DNA of 64,000 nt, taken from Cerioporus squamosus (lineage: Eukaryota > Basidiomycota > Agaricomycetes > Polyporales > Polyporaceae). The notes under the pieces are model-generated. The model saw only the letters and a list, made by a program, of their open reading frames with translations. It made no database searches and was not told the origin of the DNA. The stretch is from the NCBI GenBank assembly GCA_022592435.1, contig JABYQS010000053.1:124001-188000 (forward strand), in the 5' to 3' direction. Position numbers and translations under genes: made by a program. This document shows positions 11,286 to 22,690 of this stretch, one piece after another (position 1 is the stretch's first letter; each line of letters begins with the position of its first letter).

Positions 11286-13435
11286 ATGTCTTCGTACGCG
11301 CCGCGCCATTCGCCGTCTGCGTTCTCCACGCCCGCCTCGACGACGCTCTTCCGCCGGCTGACATGGGAGGGCACGGTCCCGCTCGAGATCCGCGTCGACC
11401 CCAATGAGCTCCCCGCCAACTCGGACCGCGGCCTCGAGTGCTACTACCTCCAGGCCCCGCGCGTCAGCTACCTCCCCCTCCTCGTCCCCGAGATAAAGCG
11501 CTTCCTCCAGGACGTCGTCTTCGACGAGACCGCCGCGCGCACGATGAAGGAGGAGGACTGGTGGTTCGAGAGCGACGGCGGCAGTCTCCTCAAGTGGTCC
11601 GTCCGTCCGCCCTCTCCCTCCGCACTGCACTCACGCTCCTCTCGACAGGCACTGGCCCATCGGGCTCATCTACGACAACCACTCCATCTCGCAGTCGGTG
11701 CGGCCCACCTCCGCCGCATCGCTCTTCACGCCCCTCCGCATCGTCCTCCACCTCGCTTCCCCGCCCACAGAGAAGCTTCTCCTCTCCCCCAGCGCCGAGG
11801 CATGCAAACAAGCGTTCATGGGCCAGCTCAAGGAGGCAGACTTCATCCGCTGGGGGAACACCAAGCGCATGACCGGTCTCCGCAAGGCAGAGCAGGACGG
11901 CCTTTGGGAGGGAATCAAAGAACGTGAGTCCTATCCGTGTCCGATCACCCCACCCTCTTGGATTCGTAGTGCTTGGCCCGCGGATGCTGCCGCTCGGATG
12001 GCTGCGGGGTAGGCCCAGATGGCAGGGCCAGGGACAGAGCTCCTGCTATCCGCGAGTCTATCTGCCAGCTTCCGACTTGACTCCAGAGCTCGCTGTGGAA
12101 GCTCCAGCTCTTCGACCTCTAAGAGGGATCTTCCGCATGCGGCTGCTCGTACGAGTGCCAGACGCGTATACTCGACTTGCGACGTGTTCATCGTGGGGGC
12201 GGATTGCAGGAGGGGCAGAACACTCGCTTTACTCGAGAGGACGTCCTCGCACTCGAACCAACTCCCGATTCGAGAGCTCCGTGTCGAACCTCTCCAGCTC
12301 CTGACTTGTAGAATGGGCCTCTTGCATGCAGCTACCCGTACAACTGCCAGGCACGCAGGTACGGTTTGCGGCATGCCTGAGGAGGAATGAGTGCAGAAGT
12401 CTTGCCATAGTGGGGCAACAGCCCCGAACAGGGCATAATCGGGCTCTCCGAGTATCTGTCATGGAACTGCTCAAGAAGCCGGTGAACCTGACCTCTCGTC
12501 TTGAATGATGACTGCATTGCCATCTCCACACACGCGATCAGCTGCACCCGCACGCGACATCGTTCGTCCGCGGTCATGGGAGACCACACTCGTCATAATT
12601 GACCAGCTACAACAACCCTCCCAGCCCCATCCCACTCTTCCAACTCGCGTACCTCGCCCCCTCCCATACACCATCCCTCCCCACATCCCCGAGTCCCGTC
12701 TCCCATTCACCCCATCCCACATACAGAACTGACTGACACCCCATCCCCCACCAACAGACAACTTCGACGAATACTGGCGCGTCGCCTCCAAGATCACGCC
12801 CACCACCACGCCCACACGCTCCACCTCGCCCCCGCCCCCGCCCACGTCCACGTCCCTGCACACCCGCCCGCCGTCCGCGGACCCGGGCTCCGCCGCCGCG
12901 CCCGACCGCGACGGCGCGTCCAACGTGCGCAACGTCCCCGTCCGCATATACCTCCCCGACGGGCCCGTCCTCCAGGACCTCGTCCCGCCCGTGCTCGACG
13001 ATGGTGCGTCTCTCTCCCGTTGCTACATTGACACTCTCCCCCCGGGCCCGCCCCTCGCATCCATAACATTCGCGTTCACATTCACCTTCGTCCCTCCTCT
13101 CTCGCGGGCCCTCATCTCTCCTTCACACTCATCTCCTCACCTCACCTAACCGCTCTCGCTCTCACTAACACTAACACTCACGCTGACACTGACGCACACC
13201 CCCCGCGCCCCCAACAGGCTCGACGCACACCCTCTCCGCCTTCCTCACCGCCCACCTCCCGCTCCTCTTCCCCGACCCGGCCTCCAAGAAGCCCAACCTC
13301 GCGTACGCGCTCATCCAGGGCGTCCCCGCGCCCCCGGACACGGAGATGGCCTGGCTCGGCGCCTGCATGGCCGGCGCGGACGGCTGGGTGAACGTCTGTG
13401 TCGGCTTGCTCAGGGAGGGCGCGCGATACCCGTAG
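11286..13435 (+). CDS. ATG5: Autophagy protein 5 (ATG12-conjugation partner)
   Basis: Four exons (11286-11596, 11649-11923, 12758-13003, 13218-13435) give 349 residues, slightly longer than yeast Atg5. The N-terminal ubiquitin-like part begins at LFRRLTWEGTVPLEIRVDP, followed by YLPLLVPEIKRFLQDVV. The helical-region block LLKWHWPIGLIYD and the second ubiquitin-like part (VPVRIYLPDGPVLQDLVPP, TLSAFLTAHLPLLFP, YALIQGVPAPPDTEMAWL) follow. Atg5 is conjugated to Atg12 through a lysine and, with Atg16, acts as the E3 for Atg8 lipidation at the phagophore. A Pro/Thr/Ser/Ala-rich low-complexity insert separates the two halves (about residues 208-245). Intron 2 is 834 bp, far longer than any other intron seen here, and intron 3 is 214 bp. 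Confidence 0.95.
12086..12362. repeat. Diverged direct repeat inside ATG5 intron 2
   Basis: Two copies of an approximately 85-bp unit, at 12086-12171 and 12274-12362, align by eye at about 70 percent identity. Shared blocks include gagctc, tccagctc, gcatgc and a cgtac...tgccag stretch. The period is about 188 bp. The unit is not recognised as a known transposon. It may account for part of the abnormal intron length. Confidence 0.55.
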
Positions 13436-13572
13436 ATCTAGACGGAGGATGCGGTGGTACTAGTGGTGGTGGTCATCCTTGTATGATACTTGCCCGCTGG
13501 CTTGCTTATGGTTTTTTGCTTTGGCTGGGGGTTGCACACGCGATATGATGGTAAGATGCGCAGTACTTCCAC

Positions 13573-13671
13573 GGCGCTATAGCCAAGTGGTTACGGCGAC
13601 AGATTAGAACGTGGAAAAACGCGATTATCTGTTTCCCTTTGGGAGCGCAGGTTCGAGTCCTGCTGGCGTCG
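13573..13671 (+). tRNA. tRNA-Ser(AGA) with 17-nt intron
   Basis: The acceptor stem GGCGCTA pairs with TGGCGTC (two G-T wobbles), with discriminator G at 13671. The D arm (gcc...ggc), anticodon stem ACAGA/TCTGT, long variable arm TCCC-TTT-GGGA and T arm GCAGG-ttcgagt-CCTGC are all present. Removing a 17-nt intron after position 37 restores the anticodon loop TTAGAAA with anticodon AGA. The mature length is 82 nt, normal for a class II serine tRNA, and G73 fits serine. It lies 137 bp downstream of ATG5 on the same strand. Confidence 0.9.
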
Positions 13672-13694
13672 CTTCATCGTGTTAACACGCTTCA

Positions 13695-13698
13695 TTTT
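13695..13698 (+). terminator. Pol III TTTT terminator of the tRNA-Ser gene
   Basis: This is the first run of four T's after the tRNA, 24 nt past the discriminator base, and the expected RNA polymerase III stop signal. Confidence 0.5.
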
Positions 13699-13940
13699 GC
13701 CCCTCAGAGATAGTGTTCTGCCTCTTCATGCCCCCACAGCGAATCAAAAGGTTCGCTGCAAAGGCCCCCTGGCTTGCCGTCTCTCCATACACGACCTGAA
13801 GCTCGTTGGTCATACTTACTGCCACAGCATCTTGACGTACGTCGAGTCCACGCTGATACGAGAGTACGAGTACAAGGGTCCATCGAAGGGTCCATACATC
13901 CCTCATTGCTCAGGGGCACACATAAGTACAACAGAACAGC

Positions 13941-15838
13941 CTACCTAATCCCACGGCCGCACATCTGTACTCCCAAGTCAGCATGAACGCACTCCTCGGC
14001 CTTCCTCAAAGACGAACGGCACTCACTCGGGTCATACGCCCTCTTCCGGTAGTGGTACGGGTACGGGTACGGGTGGGCACGCGGGATCTGCGCGATCTCG
14101 AGCGGGTTGTCCGCCGACAGCGCGCGCGCGTGGGCCCCGTCCGCGTCCGCATCCCTATCCGCATACACGTCTCTGTCTCCGTCCCAGTATTCGTACCCGC
14201 TGCGCGCGCTGCCCCCAGAGGGCTTCCTGTTGAGCGGGACGAGGCCAAAGGGCGAGATGGCGCGGCTCCGGCGGCGCAGGTCGTACTCCTCCTCCGCGTC
14301 GTCGTCGTATGCGTCGTCGTCGTCCGATGGGAGGTAGTCGTCGTCCGCTGGTGATGATGGGGAGGAAGACGGGCGCGAGGCGCGGGAGGTGTGTGGGCGG
14401 CACTCGGTGCGACGGAGGTGGATGAGGAGGCGGCTGAGGATCGTGGTCGTCATCGCCCAGATGAAGCTGCGGGGGAGCGTGTCAGGATTCGGGACAAGTG
14501 GCGAGAGGACTCAGGATGGGACGTGTGCGGAATGAGCAAGGAGGCGAAAGAAGGGACGTACAAGACGGCGAGGAAGGTGAGCGACGGGCGGGAGATGGCT
14601 GCAAAGGTGAGGTTGAGGATGCGGAATAAGGTGATGCTCTGTGCACGCATGCAGTCAGTCATTTTCTGCGTTCACATACAGTAGGGCATATGTAGGCTGA
14701 TGGAGGGACGAGACGTACGAGAAAGAACCCGAGCCCGTCCGAGTGCAGCGCCTTGATGATGGGCAGCTGGATCGTCCGTGGCCGGTCGAGCGCGTTCAGC
14801 GCCGTCGAGCCGAGGACAAACACCTCGAATAGCATCTGTCGGTTCGCATGTGTACGCGGTCAGCGTGTCCCGCGTCTCAGGGCGAGGTTTGGAGAGCTGG
14901 GACACGTACCGGAGAAGCCCAGACTGCGACCAGCAGCGGTGTAGACTTGGTCGCAATGCACATACCTACGGCCTCAGACCATGAGATGGAGGCTGCGTCG
15001 CGGTCAGTCATCGAGTAAGTGGATGCACGAGGCGAGGTGAGTGGTGCGAAGTAAACTCACGCAGCAGGTTGATGAGCGTGATGATCATCGTGGCGACCTG
15101 AGCAATGAAGCTCGCGAGGAAGCCCACGGTCATGATTTTGAGTACGATCTGCCAACGAACGTCACGTCGGTCAGTTCCAGCGCGCCAATACGTGATCGCA
15201 GAGAAAGTGCGATATGACCGCAAGACCGTGTGTGCGAGGGATAGAAGAAAGCCCAGAGGCGTACCGGGCGGTGCTCCCAGAGGATGACCACTCGCTGGAG
15301 GATGAGGAGGTTCGCGATCCCGACCGAGATGATCGCGAGCATCGAACAGGTGAAGATGAAATGCTTGCATCTGCTGTACCTTTAGCGACCTCCGCCCCGA
15401 GTAAGGCGAAAAGAGTACTTGCCCCTGCGACGGACCAGGTTAGGCTCGGTGCGGATACTCAGGATGGGGACGTACAGTGTCTGTGAACGTAGAATCCACA
15501 AATCCACACGTTTCTGCGCGCATATATGCGGTCATTTCATTGGGTTGGGGGAGATGGGCGAGTGGACGTACCATACGCTACGGCCAGGAGCGTGCCCAGC
15601 ACTGCGTACCGGTTCAGCAAGAAGATGTACTTCGCATAGGTAGCGGGCGCCGTCCATATGAGCTTGACTTCATCAGCGAACGTTAACACATGGTCGTACA
15701 AGAGGACCATGAGCCCAATAGCTTTAAGGCATGTCTTAGCTCAACGACGCATCCACTCGTACAGTGCATACACTCACCGCTCATGTACCTCGTTGCGGAG
15801 AGCTCGTGGAAGACGGTCGAGTCCGGGATGAGAGACAT
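13941..15838 (-). CDS. DUF6533-type seven-helix membrane protein
   Basis: A multi-exon gene starting at ATG 15838. After a short first exon the DUF6533 signature is clear: LLYDHVLTFADEVKLIW, then YIFLLNRYAVLGTLLA. Later exons supply further helices (SMLAIISVGIANLLILQRVVILW; IMTVGFLASFIAQVATMIITLI; a helix around 14930; ITLFRILNLTFAAI), about seven in total. The C-terminal tail is cytoplasmic-looking, with an Asp/Glu-rich block near 14310-14370 and basic patches. Known: these proteins are numerous in Agaricomycetes and have GPCR-like topology but no assigned ligand. Intron boundaries in the middle of the gene are approximate. Two further seven-helix proteins occur at 40852-42212 and 59369-61126. 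Confidence 0.75.
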
Positions 15839-18656
15839 GTCGTGCAGGGTATCTTGAAAGGAGCGTGAGGGGAATTAAAGCGACCTGTCGCCGGGTAGAA
15901 TAGAGGGAGAATCCGTCGCGTCAGCGGCGGTAGCTAGCAGCCCAGAGACAGATTGCAGGACAGCAAGCAGAGAGAACGAGGAGCGGAAGGAAGAAGTCGC
16001 ACTCCCAGGCTGACCCGGCCTAGGAGGGATGGGTATAGTAAAACAGAAGAGAGAAGGGGAAGGAAACTAGTGGCGGTCGGTGGCAAGCCACTGAGGAAAC
16101 GGGGCGCGCGCCCCACAAACGGGAGGGGACAAGCTGAGGCCGGGACGCATCCCGACGGACTGATCGCAACAAGGCGGGGCTGATGGTCATCCCGTCGACC
16201 TGAAACTCGCGCGTCGATTGGCTGCAAAAAGCCTGCTAGAACGCAAGACTAGGCGACGCCGGCGGGGAGAGACAGATGCAGCTAGCTCGACGTGATGAAC
16301 ATACCTTCTGCGGGAATGTCGACCGCCGCCACCACTCGAGGTGCCTGGGGCTGGGGGCTCGCTCGTTCGTGAACCATGTGCAGTCCGCTGCTTTATACCT
16401 CTCGTCGGTGGTCGCAGCTCGTGGTGCCTTCTGTTCAGGCGTGTTCGACGTCGAGATCCAAGTATTTGTGGGGGCGATCAGGACGTCGCGTGTCGGGTCG
16501 TCATGTTTCTTCTCAGCATCCCACCCGGTCACCCGGTGTCTAACTTCACGGCCTCACACAACCATGAGAGAACTCGGCTAGGGGTTTTGATGGAAGCGAT
16601 CGAATCCACGCGATTTGAGTCCAGCCAGAATGCGAGAACAAGACATCGTGGATTGGGGATGAGAGCAAGGACGAGACGATGGCCGTGGATGGCAGCGGAT
16701 CGGTAGAGGCTATCTCGATCGGTGATCTCGCGTGCAAGGTCCGATCAAGCCTCTTTGGGCACAAACCACTACCAACCACCTGCTCCTCGTTCTTAGCGTG
16801 GTTCTTAGTCCCACCGTTCTTCCTGTCTACAGGAAGTCGCCAAACCACTCTAGCACTGCGATCACAGCTTATGCGACGACCACATGTTTCAAGCTCAAGG
16901 TTATCCCGAGGTTCGCGGCCATGCCATAAGTGTGTACGGATGTTCACGGGATTGCGCTGGGTTCACGCTCATATGCCGCATATGCTCATGCCTGACTAGT
17001 TGCGTACTAATTCACGGTCGTAAAATTGAGCTCCTCATAGATCTCGTCACTGCGTAGCGAACACGAGTATGGAATCTGTCCACAGATCGACGCGTTCATG
17101 GCAAGGATGGCAAGGATGATGCACGTCCGAGCACAAGCCACGTTGCTGGCGTGACGTTCATCTCCGCTTGTTCGTTCTTCGTTGGATGCCTAGAAACATA
17201 TTCACCATCTGAACGCCTCACTGCAGTACCTGTTCTCAAATACGTCCGTAACTGAGTCCGAGAGCGCTTGCCATAGCTCAATGGACAGGTCTAACGGCAT
17301 CTCCGCTTTCATCGATCTACACCGGGATCATACCCATCAGGTTGCGACTCACGCCTCACGCACGGTCGCAAACCTGCCCTGCACCGCTCTGAACACCATA
17401 TCTATTATCGCCAGACGTAAGCAGTCCCCTATCGTGTTGGCAACCACTGTATAAGGTTATCGTGGTAGTTAACGCGAGCACAGGGATCTGTCACGCAACG
17501 ATGACGAGCGACTCTGCTATGTCGGAATGTACGAAGCGACATAGGTATGTATATGGCTATGAACACACCGATATAGTAGGCCAAAATCTGAACAGCAAAT
17601 TGGTACATGGGATGTAAGTAACCCCAGCCGACCCAGGAGCAAGACAGCGTAGTACATAGTTACTCATACAGTGACACATCCGGAGGCATCGTTCCTGCGA
17701 ATATCCCAATAAACACGGGACGAGATAAACTGATATCTGTCAACCACAGAGGCCTAGCACACGAGCCGTTCTGACGCGGAGGCTGAAGCTCTGAAGGCTT
17801 TCTGAACGCGGGAACACGATGTTGTGCTCCGAGTCCCCGCTGATAGACCTGCACGTCAGGGACGTGAGATTGATCGTCTGAGTGTCCACAAGGGGAGGAG
17901 AGGAGAGGAGAAGAGGAAAGGGGAAGAGAGAGGGACACCAGGAGGCGTCGAGTGGCAGGAGGTGAGAGACGTCAGACGAGTCGTCGAGTGAAGGTGGGAG
18001 ATAGTTGCTGATGTTGAGTAGTAATCATCGTAGGATGCGAAGTCTTGAAATCGAAGTGCTGTGTGTTGGTGAGCTGCACACCAGAGAGGAGAGGTGGAAA
18101 CTGCAGTTCTAATAGCTGAAGAGACGAGTCTTTTGTACAGGGCATACAGACACATCGAGAACTGGAATAACAATAACTATGGGAGTATCTGAGACCGACG
18201 GAGGTGAGTAGAGGAGTATTGTACAGGCTTAGGATTGGTCATGGTAGCGCAGAGAGACGAGGCAGAGCGCGGGATGAGCCGGCGAAGGAGGAGGAATAGA
18301 AGGCTGATCAGCCGTCCTAAACTGGCGCGTTCGGAGCTTGCGCGGCCGCGCCGATCTCGATTCGGAGAGCGCGTCGGGTGTGTCATTCGACGAGCGATGG
18401 CTCGCAGAGACCGTCGGCGACTGCGTGAGTGTAAGTGTACGAGAGCTGGTCGAGAGGTTCGAGGTAGAGGACGAGATGGGGATGGGAAGTTCCAGTGCAG
18501 GCGATAACCTGAAGTAGTTGTCCGGGATCGTGATTCGGTACGTGTCCGCATCGCGTCGTGCGTCTTCGTGCAGAGTCGACGTAGTCTCCGCGTACCCGCA
18601 CAGCCATGTGCGGTGCGTATCACCGCCTCGAATCAGGGTGCAATCCACTTCATTGT
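15839..18656. other. Long intergenic stretch without supported gene
   Basis: About 2.8 kb. A TATA box readable on the minus strand (ttta at 16392-16397, TATAAA in reverse) sits upstream of a short open stretch beginning with an ATG near 16375. This stretch ends at a GTATGT donor near 16305 and could be the first exon of an unrecognised gene or an upstream exon of the DUF6533 gene. A purine-rich tract (gaggagaggagagg type) spans 17885-17935. No other domain or repeat was recognised. Confidence 0.4.
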
Positions 18657-19961
18657 TCAGAGCCATCCGCTGTGGTGGGCGAGCATGGAGATCAGGATGA
18701 CCCTCTTCTGATGGCAGGCGACGAATAGCTACTCACGAGTACTTCCGAACAACTCGGACGCTGTTCTCCAAGTGCGGCATCCAATCGTGGAGCTTGGCGG
18801 ACAAATTCTCTGATGGATCAAGTAGGTTCCTATCAGCGACTATGCGCAGATCCAACCGAGGAGGTTTGGGGAAGTTATCCAGTGCCTCCTGCATTTCCTC
18901 GGTGAGGAGGTAGTCGAACGAGCTCATCGATGGGAAAAGACCCAAGTCCAGCTCTACGGAGAGGCGAGTGAAGCCGGACCGCGATCGCGACGATATCGCG
19001 GACAGGAAGGATAGAAGCAGGAATTTGAGTGTAGTCAAGTCGCTCTCGGACCCGAGACGTGTGACATGAAGTGCGCGCAGGTCGTCTTGGCAAGAGATAC
19101 AATCCATAAGGTTAGCCAAGTCTGCACCACAATGATAGTCAGATATGTTACAAAATGAACGTGAAGCTACTCACCGGCATCTGTCTCGAAACCAGTCGGT
19201 TCCAAGTGAAGTTCCAAGTGGCGGACTGATCGGCCAAAAGCTCCTTTAGGTGGGAATCGGTTCGACTGTTCCACAGCATTAGCACCACAGGCATCTGAAG
19301 AGCAAGCGTATTCACGTACTCCTGACAATTGGTAAAAGCGCAAACTGAGGAACCTGAGGTGAATGCACACCCCGCGCATTTCCCTTTTAGTCACCAGGGC
19401 TTCTACGGAGTCGATGTCGCTGTTGGACGGGGACGAATTTGGGACGTACATTCGGCACGACCGAAGCTCTGGGAGAGTCCATAGGAGCCGGAATCCCTCT
19501 CGGACGAACTTCCCTGCGACATCTTGCGAGGCGAGATTGATCTCGGTGATAGGATATGTGCGCAGCAGACTATGATAGCCAGGAGGATAATGCTGGAGCT
19601 CCACCAGGAAGTCGAGGGATTGGAGATTCTTGAAGGATCGCACGAAGATCGCTCGAGCGAACGATATGTACTGCAAGTCGGTGCTCCTCCGAGTCCGAGT
19701 CATGCCACCGCCCACCGTCAGTCGGCACACGAAAGACCCCAAGTATGGCACGGACCTCAGCGTGCGTTCGAGGAGGTCCGCTGTGTATGAGCTCGGGAGC
19801 CATATGTGACGATAGAGGTTGCAACGAGTACGCACGGCCCATTCGGTGCAGGTGAGAGCGCAAGATCTGAGGGTCTCATAGTGGGAGAACCAAACTGACT
19901 CGACATCGCAAGAGTCAATGATGAGCTCGCAGATTTCGATGCAGAGACGTGCACGATCCAT
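18657..19961 (-). CDS. F-box-like protein of the basidiomycete type
   Basis: Three exons (19961-19175, 19121-18737, 18669-18657) give 394 residues. The N-terminus (ARLCIEICELIIDSCD ... LRSCALTCTEW ... RTRCNLYRHIWL) has the layout of basidiomycete F-box-like domains: a helix with the I/L-P-E-like core replaced by IEICELII, then the LxxCALTCxxW helix. The remainder consists of amphipathic strands with regularly spaced leucines (LQSLDFLVEL; HLRFLSLRFYQL; VRHLELHLEP; DDLRALHVTRL), consistent with irregular leucine-rich repeats. F-box proteins recruit substrates to SCF ubiquitin ligases. The substrate here is unknown, and large expanded families in mushrooms are mostly orphan. The last exon is only 13 nt. 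Confidence 0.75.
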
Positions 19962-20432
19962 ACGCCGCACTAAGAGAGATCGTGAGGAGGGATGAACGAG
20001 GATTCGCTCGAGGACGATTGATAGAATGGTATCATTCCTCCTCACCCGTGACTTACTATCGTATACGGATTCTGCGGCTAATTCAATTAAAAGTTAAAAC
20101 TCAATGTACATGATTTCGTCCCTCGCGCTGTCTCGAACTGTAGCTAGCTCTCATCCACCAAACGTCTCGCTTTTGACCCAATGAGGCCTGCTCAGGCCTC
20201 TGCTCGACTTCATCCTATTGAGTACACGGAAGCGGGTGTAACTACTGCCAATGATTACTACTACGCGATGCAAGTGCTGGAGATGGTAAGGCAATCGAGT
20301 CGGGATAGTATCATGGTCCGACGAGTAGTGAGATTTCAAAGGAATGGATCAGATACGGAGAATAATGAAGTCGTAGCGAAGGGAGTCATGTATAAAGGTA
20401 GCGCGGCCGCCTTGGACTACATAAGGGTGGTG
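19962..20432. other. Intergenic, no gene seen
   Basis: This 471-bp spacer lies between the F-box-like gene start and the HET gene stop. An open plus-strand frame around 20181-20474 has no recognisable motif and overlaps the 3' end of the HET gene in antisense. Confidence 0.5.
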
Positions 20433-21705
20433 TTACTGTCTGATGAGAACAGTCTGCCACGACGCGACTACTGAGCGTCCGTCGATGATGTATTCGCGAG
20501 AGTTTGTGGGGGGTTCTACCCGCACTAGACGACTGTAATTGCCCTTGCCACCAGAGACAACGCGGTAGGAACGGCGGCGGGCTGAGCGCGCCTGACTGGT
20601 GGGGTCTGCTTCCAGGCGAAGCAGCAGTCGGCCCCTTGGATCGTCCACAGACCAGTACAAATCTCCAAAAATTCTGTCTCCGCATAGTATAATGGGAATG
20701 TAGGCTCGGACACCAAGCGGAGTTACGGCAAATGTCATGTCATCGTCATCCTGAGTGTTGGTCAGCGGCTATCATATGGCACTCCCATGCAAAGCTATAC
20801 ACCAAACTCACATCATGGTTCGGATTGACCTCTCCTACTATGCATTGAGGAGCCGTCAGCGTGGTGTTCCACAGTGCGAAAGCTGAGGGTGACGGCGCGA
20901 AGAGAGAAGATCTTTGTCGATCGTCCAAGTGGTCGTCATCCCATGCGAAGAGCGTCGTATCTGCGGATCGCTTCACTATCTCCTCCTGTAGTCGCCGAAA
21001 CGCATCCCTGCCCTCGCCATAGAGAATTGGCATATGTATGTCGAAAAGTCCCAAGATGCTATATGTTTCATCCTCCGGCCGTGTAGTCCTCCGCTGTCCA
21101 ATCCAAGACATCCGCTGAGCGATGCTGTATTCTGTGGGGCTGACCTCGAGCCGCAGGACTGTCGCAGGGACGTTGATCCAGCGTTCTAGGAACCATGCAA
21201 AGTCTGCCTTACTTCCCAGGACCTGCCAGGATTGGGATAAGAATTGTAGAACGGGCGGAGCGATGAGCTCCTGGAGCGTCCAGCTTCTCTGGAACCAGAT
21301 GCTTCGTCGGAAGAAGGAGCTCGCAACCGGATCGCGAACGTCGGTGAAGAAGGGAACGTACCGCAGGTATACGTAGCAGATACCTGCGAGGGCATAGTAG
21401 CGGAACATGGAGTTGCACGCCTCCGAGAGCTCGGCGCTGCTCGTCTTGTCAATGCAGCAAGTATCGATCCAGACCCACTTGTATCCATGCCTCTCGGCTA
21501 GCTCGCAGCACCTCCTGATCTTCTCGCACACGAAATCACGGGGATTCGTGCCGTCCTCCGCGCAGGTTTCCTGAATTCCTCGGACGTCCTGGAACGACTC
21601 CTCTTCCATACCCCAGACGTGCGAGAGAGCTGCGTACTGGTTCTGTACAACCTCGGGAGAGGTGAAGAAGTGAAGCTCAGCGCGATCGGTGCTCAGAAGC
21701 CACAT
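20433..21705 (-). CDS. HET-domain protein (heterokaryon incompatibility type)
   Basis: Two exons (21705-20812, 20750-20433) give 403 residues. The Met at 21705 begins with WLLSTDRAELHFF, the usual opening of this family; the open frame extends further to 22017 but lacks similarity. HET motifs appear in order: YAALSHVWG, WVWIDTCCID, a SMFRYYALAGICYVYL stretch, and WFQRSWTLQELIAPP. ILGLFDIHMPILYGEG and AFRRLQEEI follow, typical of the region after the HET core. The C-terminal exon is beta-rich with no known domain. HET proteins trigger cell death on non-self fusion in ascomycetes; in basidiomycetes the family is expanded and its function mostly unproven. No STAND or TIR module is attached. Confidence 0.88.
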
Positions 21706-22690
21706 GGGGAGTTCTGCACACGACGGATGACAGGGAGTCGTAAGTACATAGACTCGCATCAGAGGAGATCGCGCACCTTTAGGGGAATCTGAGAGACGGG
21801 AAAACAATCGATCACTGGTGCGAGGGTCGCTGATTGGCGGTGCGGGAAGGTGGGATGGCAGCGGAGGACACGGGCCAGGATGGGTCTGCTGGGCGTACAG
21901 TCGGATCTCGCGCGAAGATGGTGATGGGTTGCAATGAGCGGAAGTAGTTCTGCCTGCGCTGATGCTGTAGGGTGTTGAGTAAGAGAGCAGAGGGACGTCG
22001 ACGTCGTGCGAAAACAACGCAGGAGCATCGTGGCATGGCGCTGTGCGCTATCCTCGGCTTCCTGTCAGACAAAGTTCAGCAGAAACATGTAGAGCCAGAA
22101 CTCCGCGCTACTCGCCGCGAAAGTCGAGGCCACGAAGGCACACAAGTCGGGACATATGTTCCTTCGTCACGTTGTTGTCACTGTATAGAGAGAAAACCAT
22201 ACGCAGTATAATCAACGGCGTTCAGCGGTCAAAGTGAACTCATGCGCAACTCACGACATTCTTTTCAACAAAACCCTCGCCCACGACGGCACGAGCTTGC
22301 ATCCATCATACTGCACTTCCAGAGAGCAGTCTTCACATGATGGCAGGACGGACTAAAATCGTGACAAGTACGTGAGGAAGGAACGCGTTGATGTTGGAAA
22401 GTTGGGAACAGTACGCACCGCTTTGCAAAGCGTATAGTTGCCAAACTTCGCGGCGTCGTCGATGCGTGTGGGGAGACCACTGCACGCTATGGTCTGGCAG
22501 CGCGGATTCGAGCTGGTAAGAACGCAATGTACACGTTCCGGCCTCACCTTGAGCACGACGGCTTTGCGCTCAATCGGCGCAGGTGGCAGGCCCCCACCTG
22601 CCCGGGAGTAATAAGTATCCTGTTAGTTCCTGTTCCCTGTATCGTACACCCTACAACAGCCTACACCGTTCAGCAACAGCATCTCCACAT
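21706..22690. other. Intergenic, HET upstream region
   Basis: About 985 bp. The first 312 bp are an open, Ser/Pro-rich extension of the HET frame without similarity (possible 5' leader). The rest contains only short unrecognised frames. No RNA gene was found. Confidence 0.4.

Noticed and set aside
17885..17935. Purine-rich tract as a possible triplex or transposon end
   Set aside because: No flanking repeat, target-site duplication or gene was found; simple low-complexity sequence is sufficient.
21706..22017. N-terminal extension of the HET protein to an upstream Met
   Set aside because: The family normally begins at WLLSTDRAELHFF; the 104-residue extension is low-complexity and without similarity.
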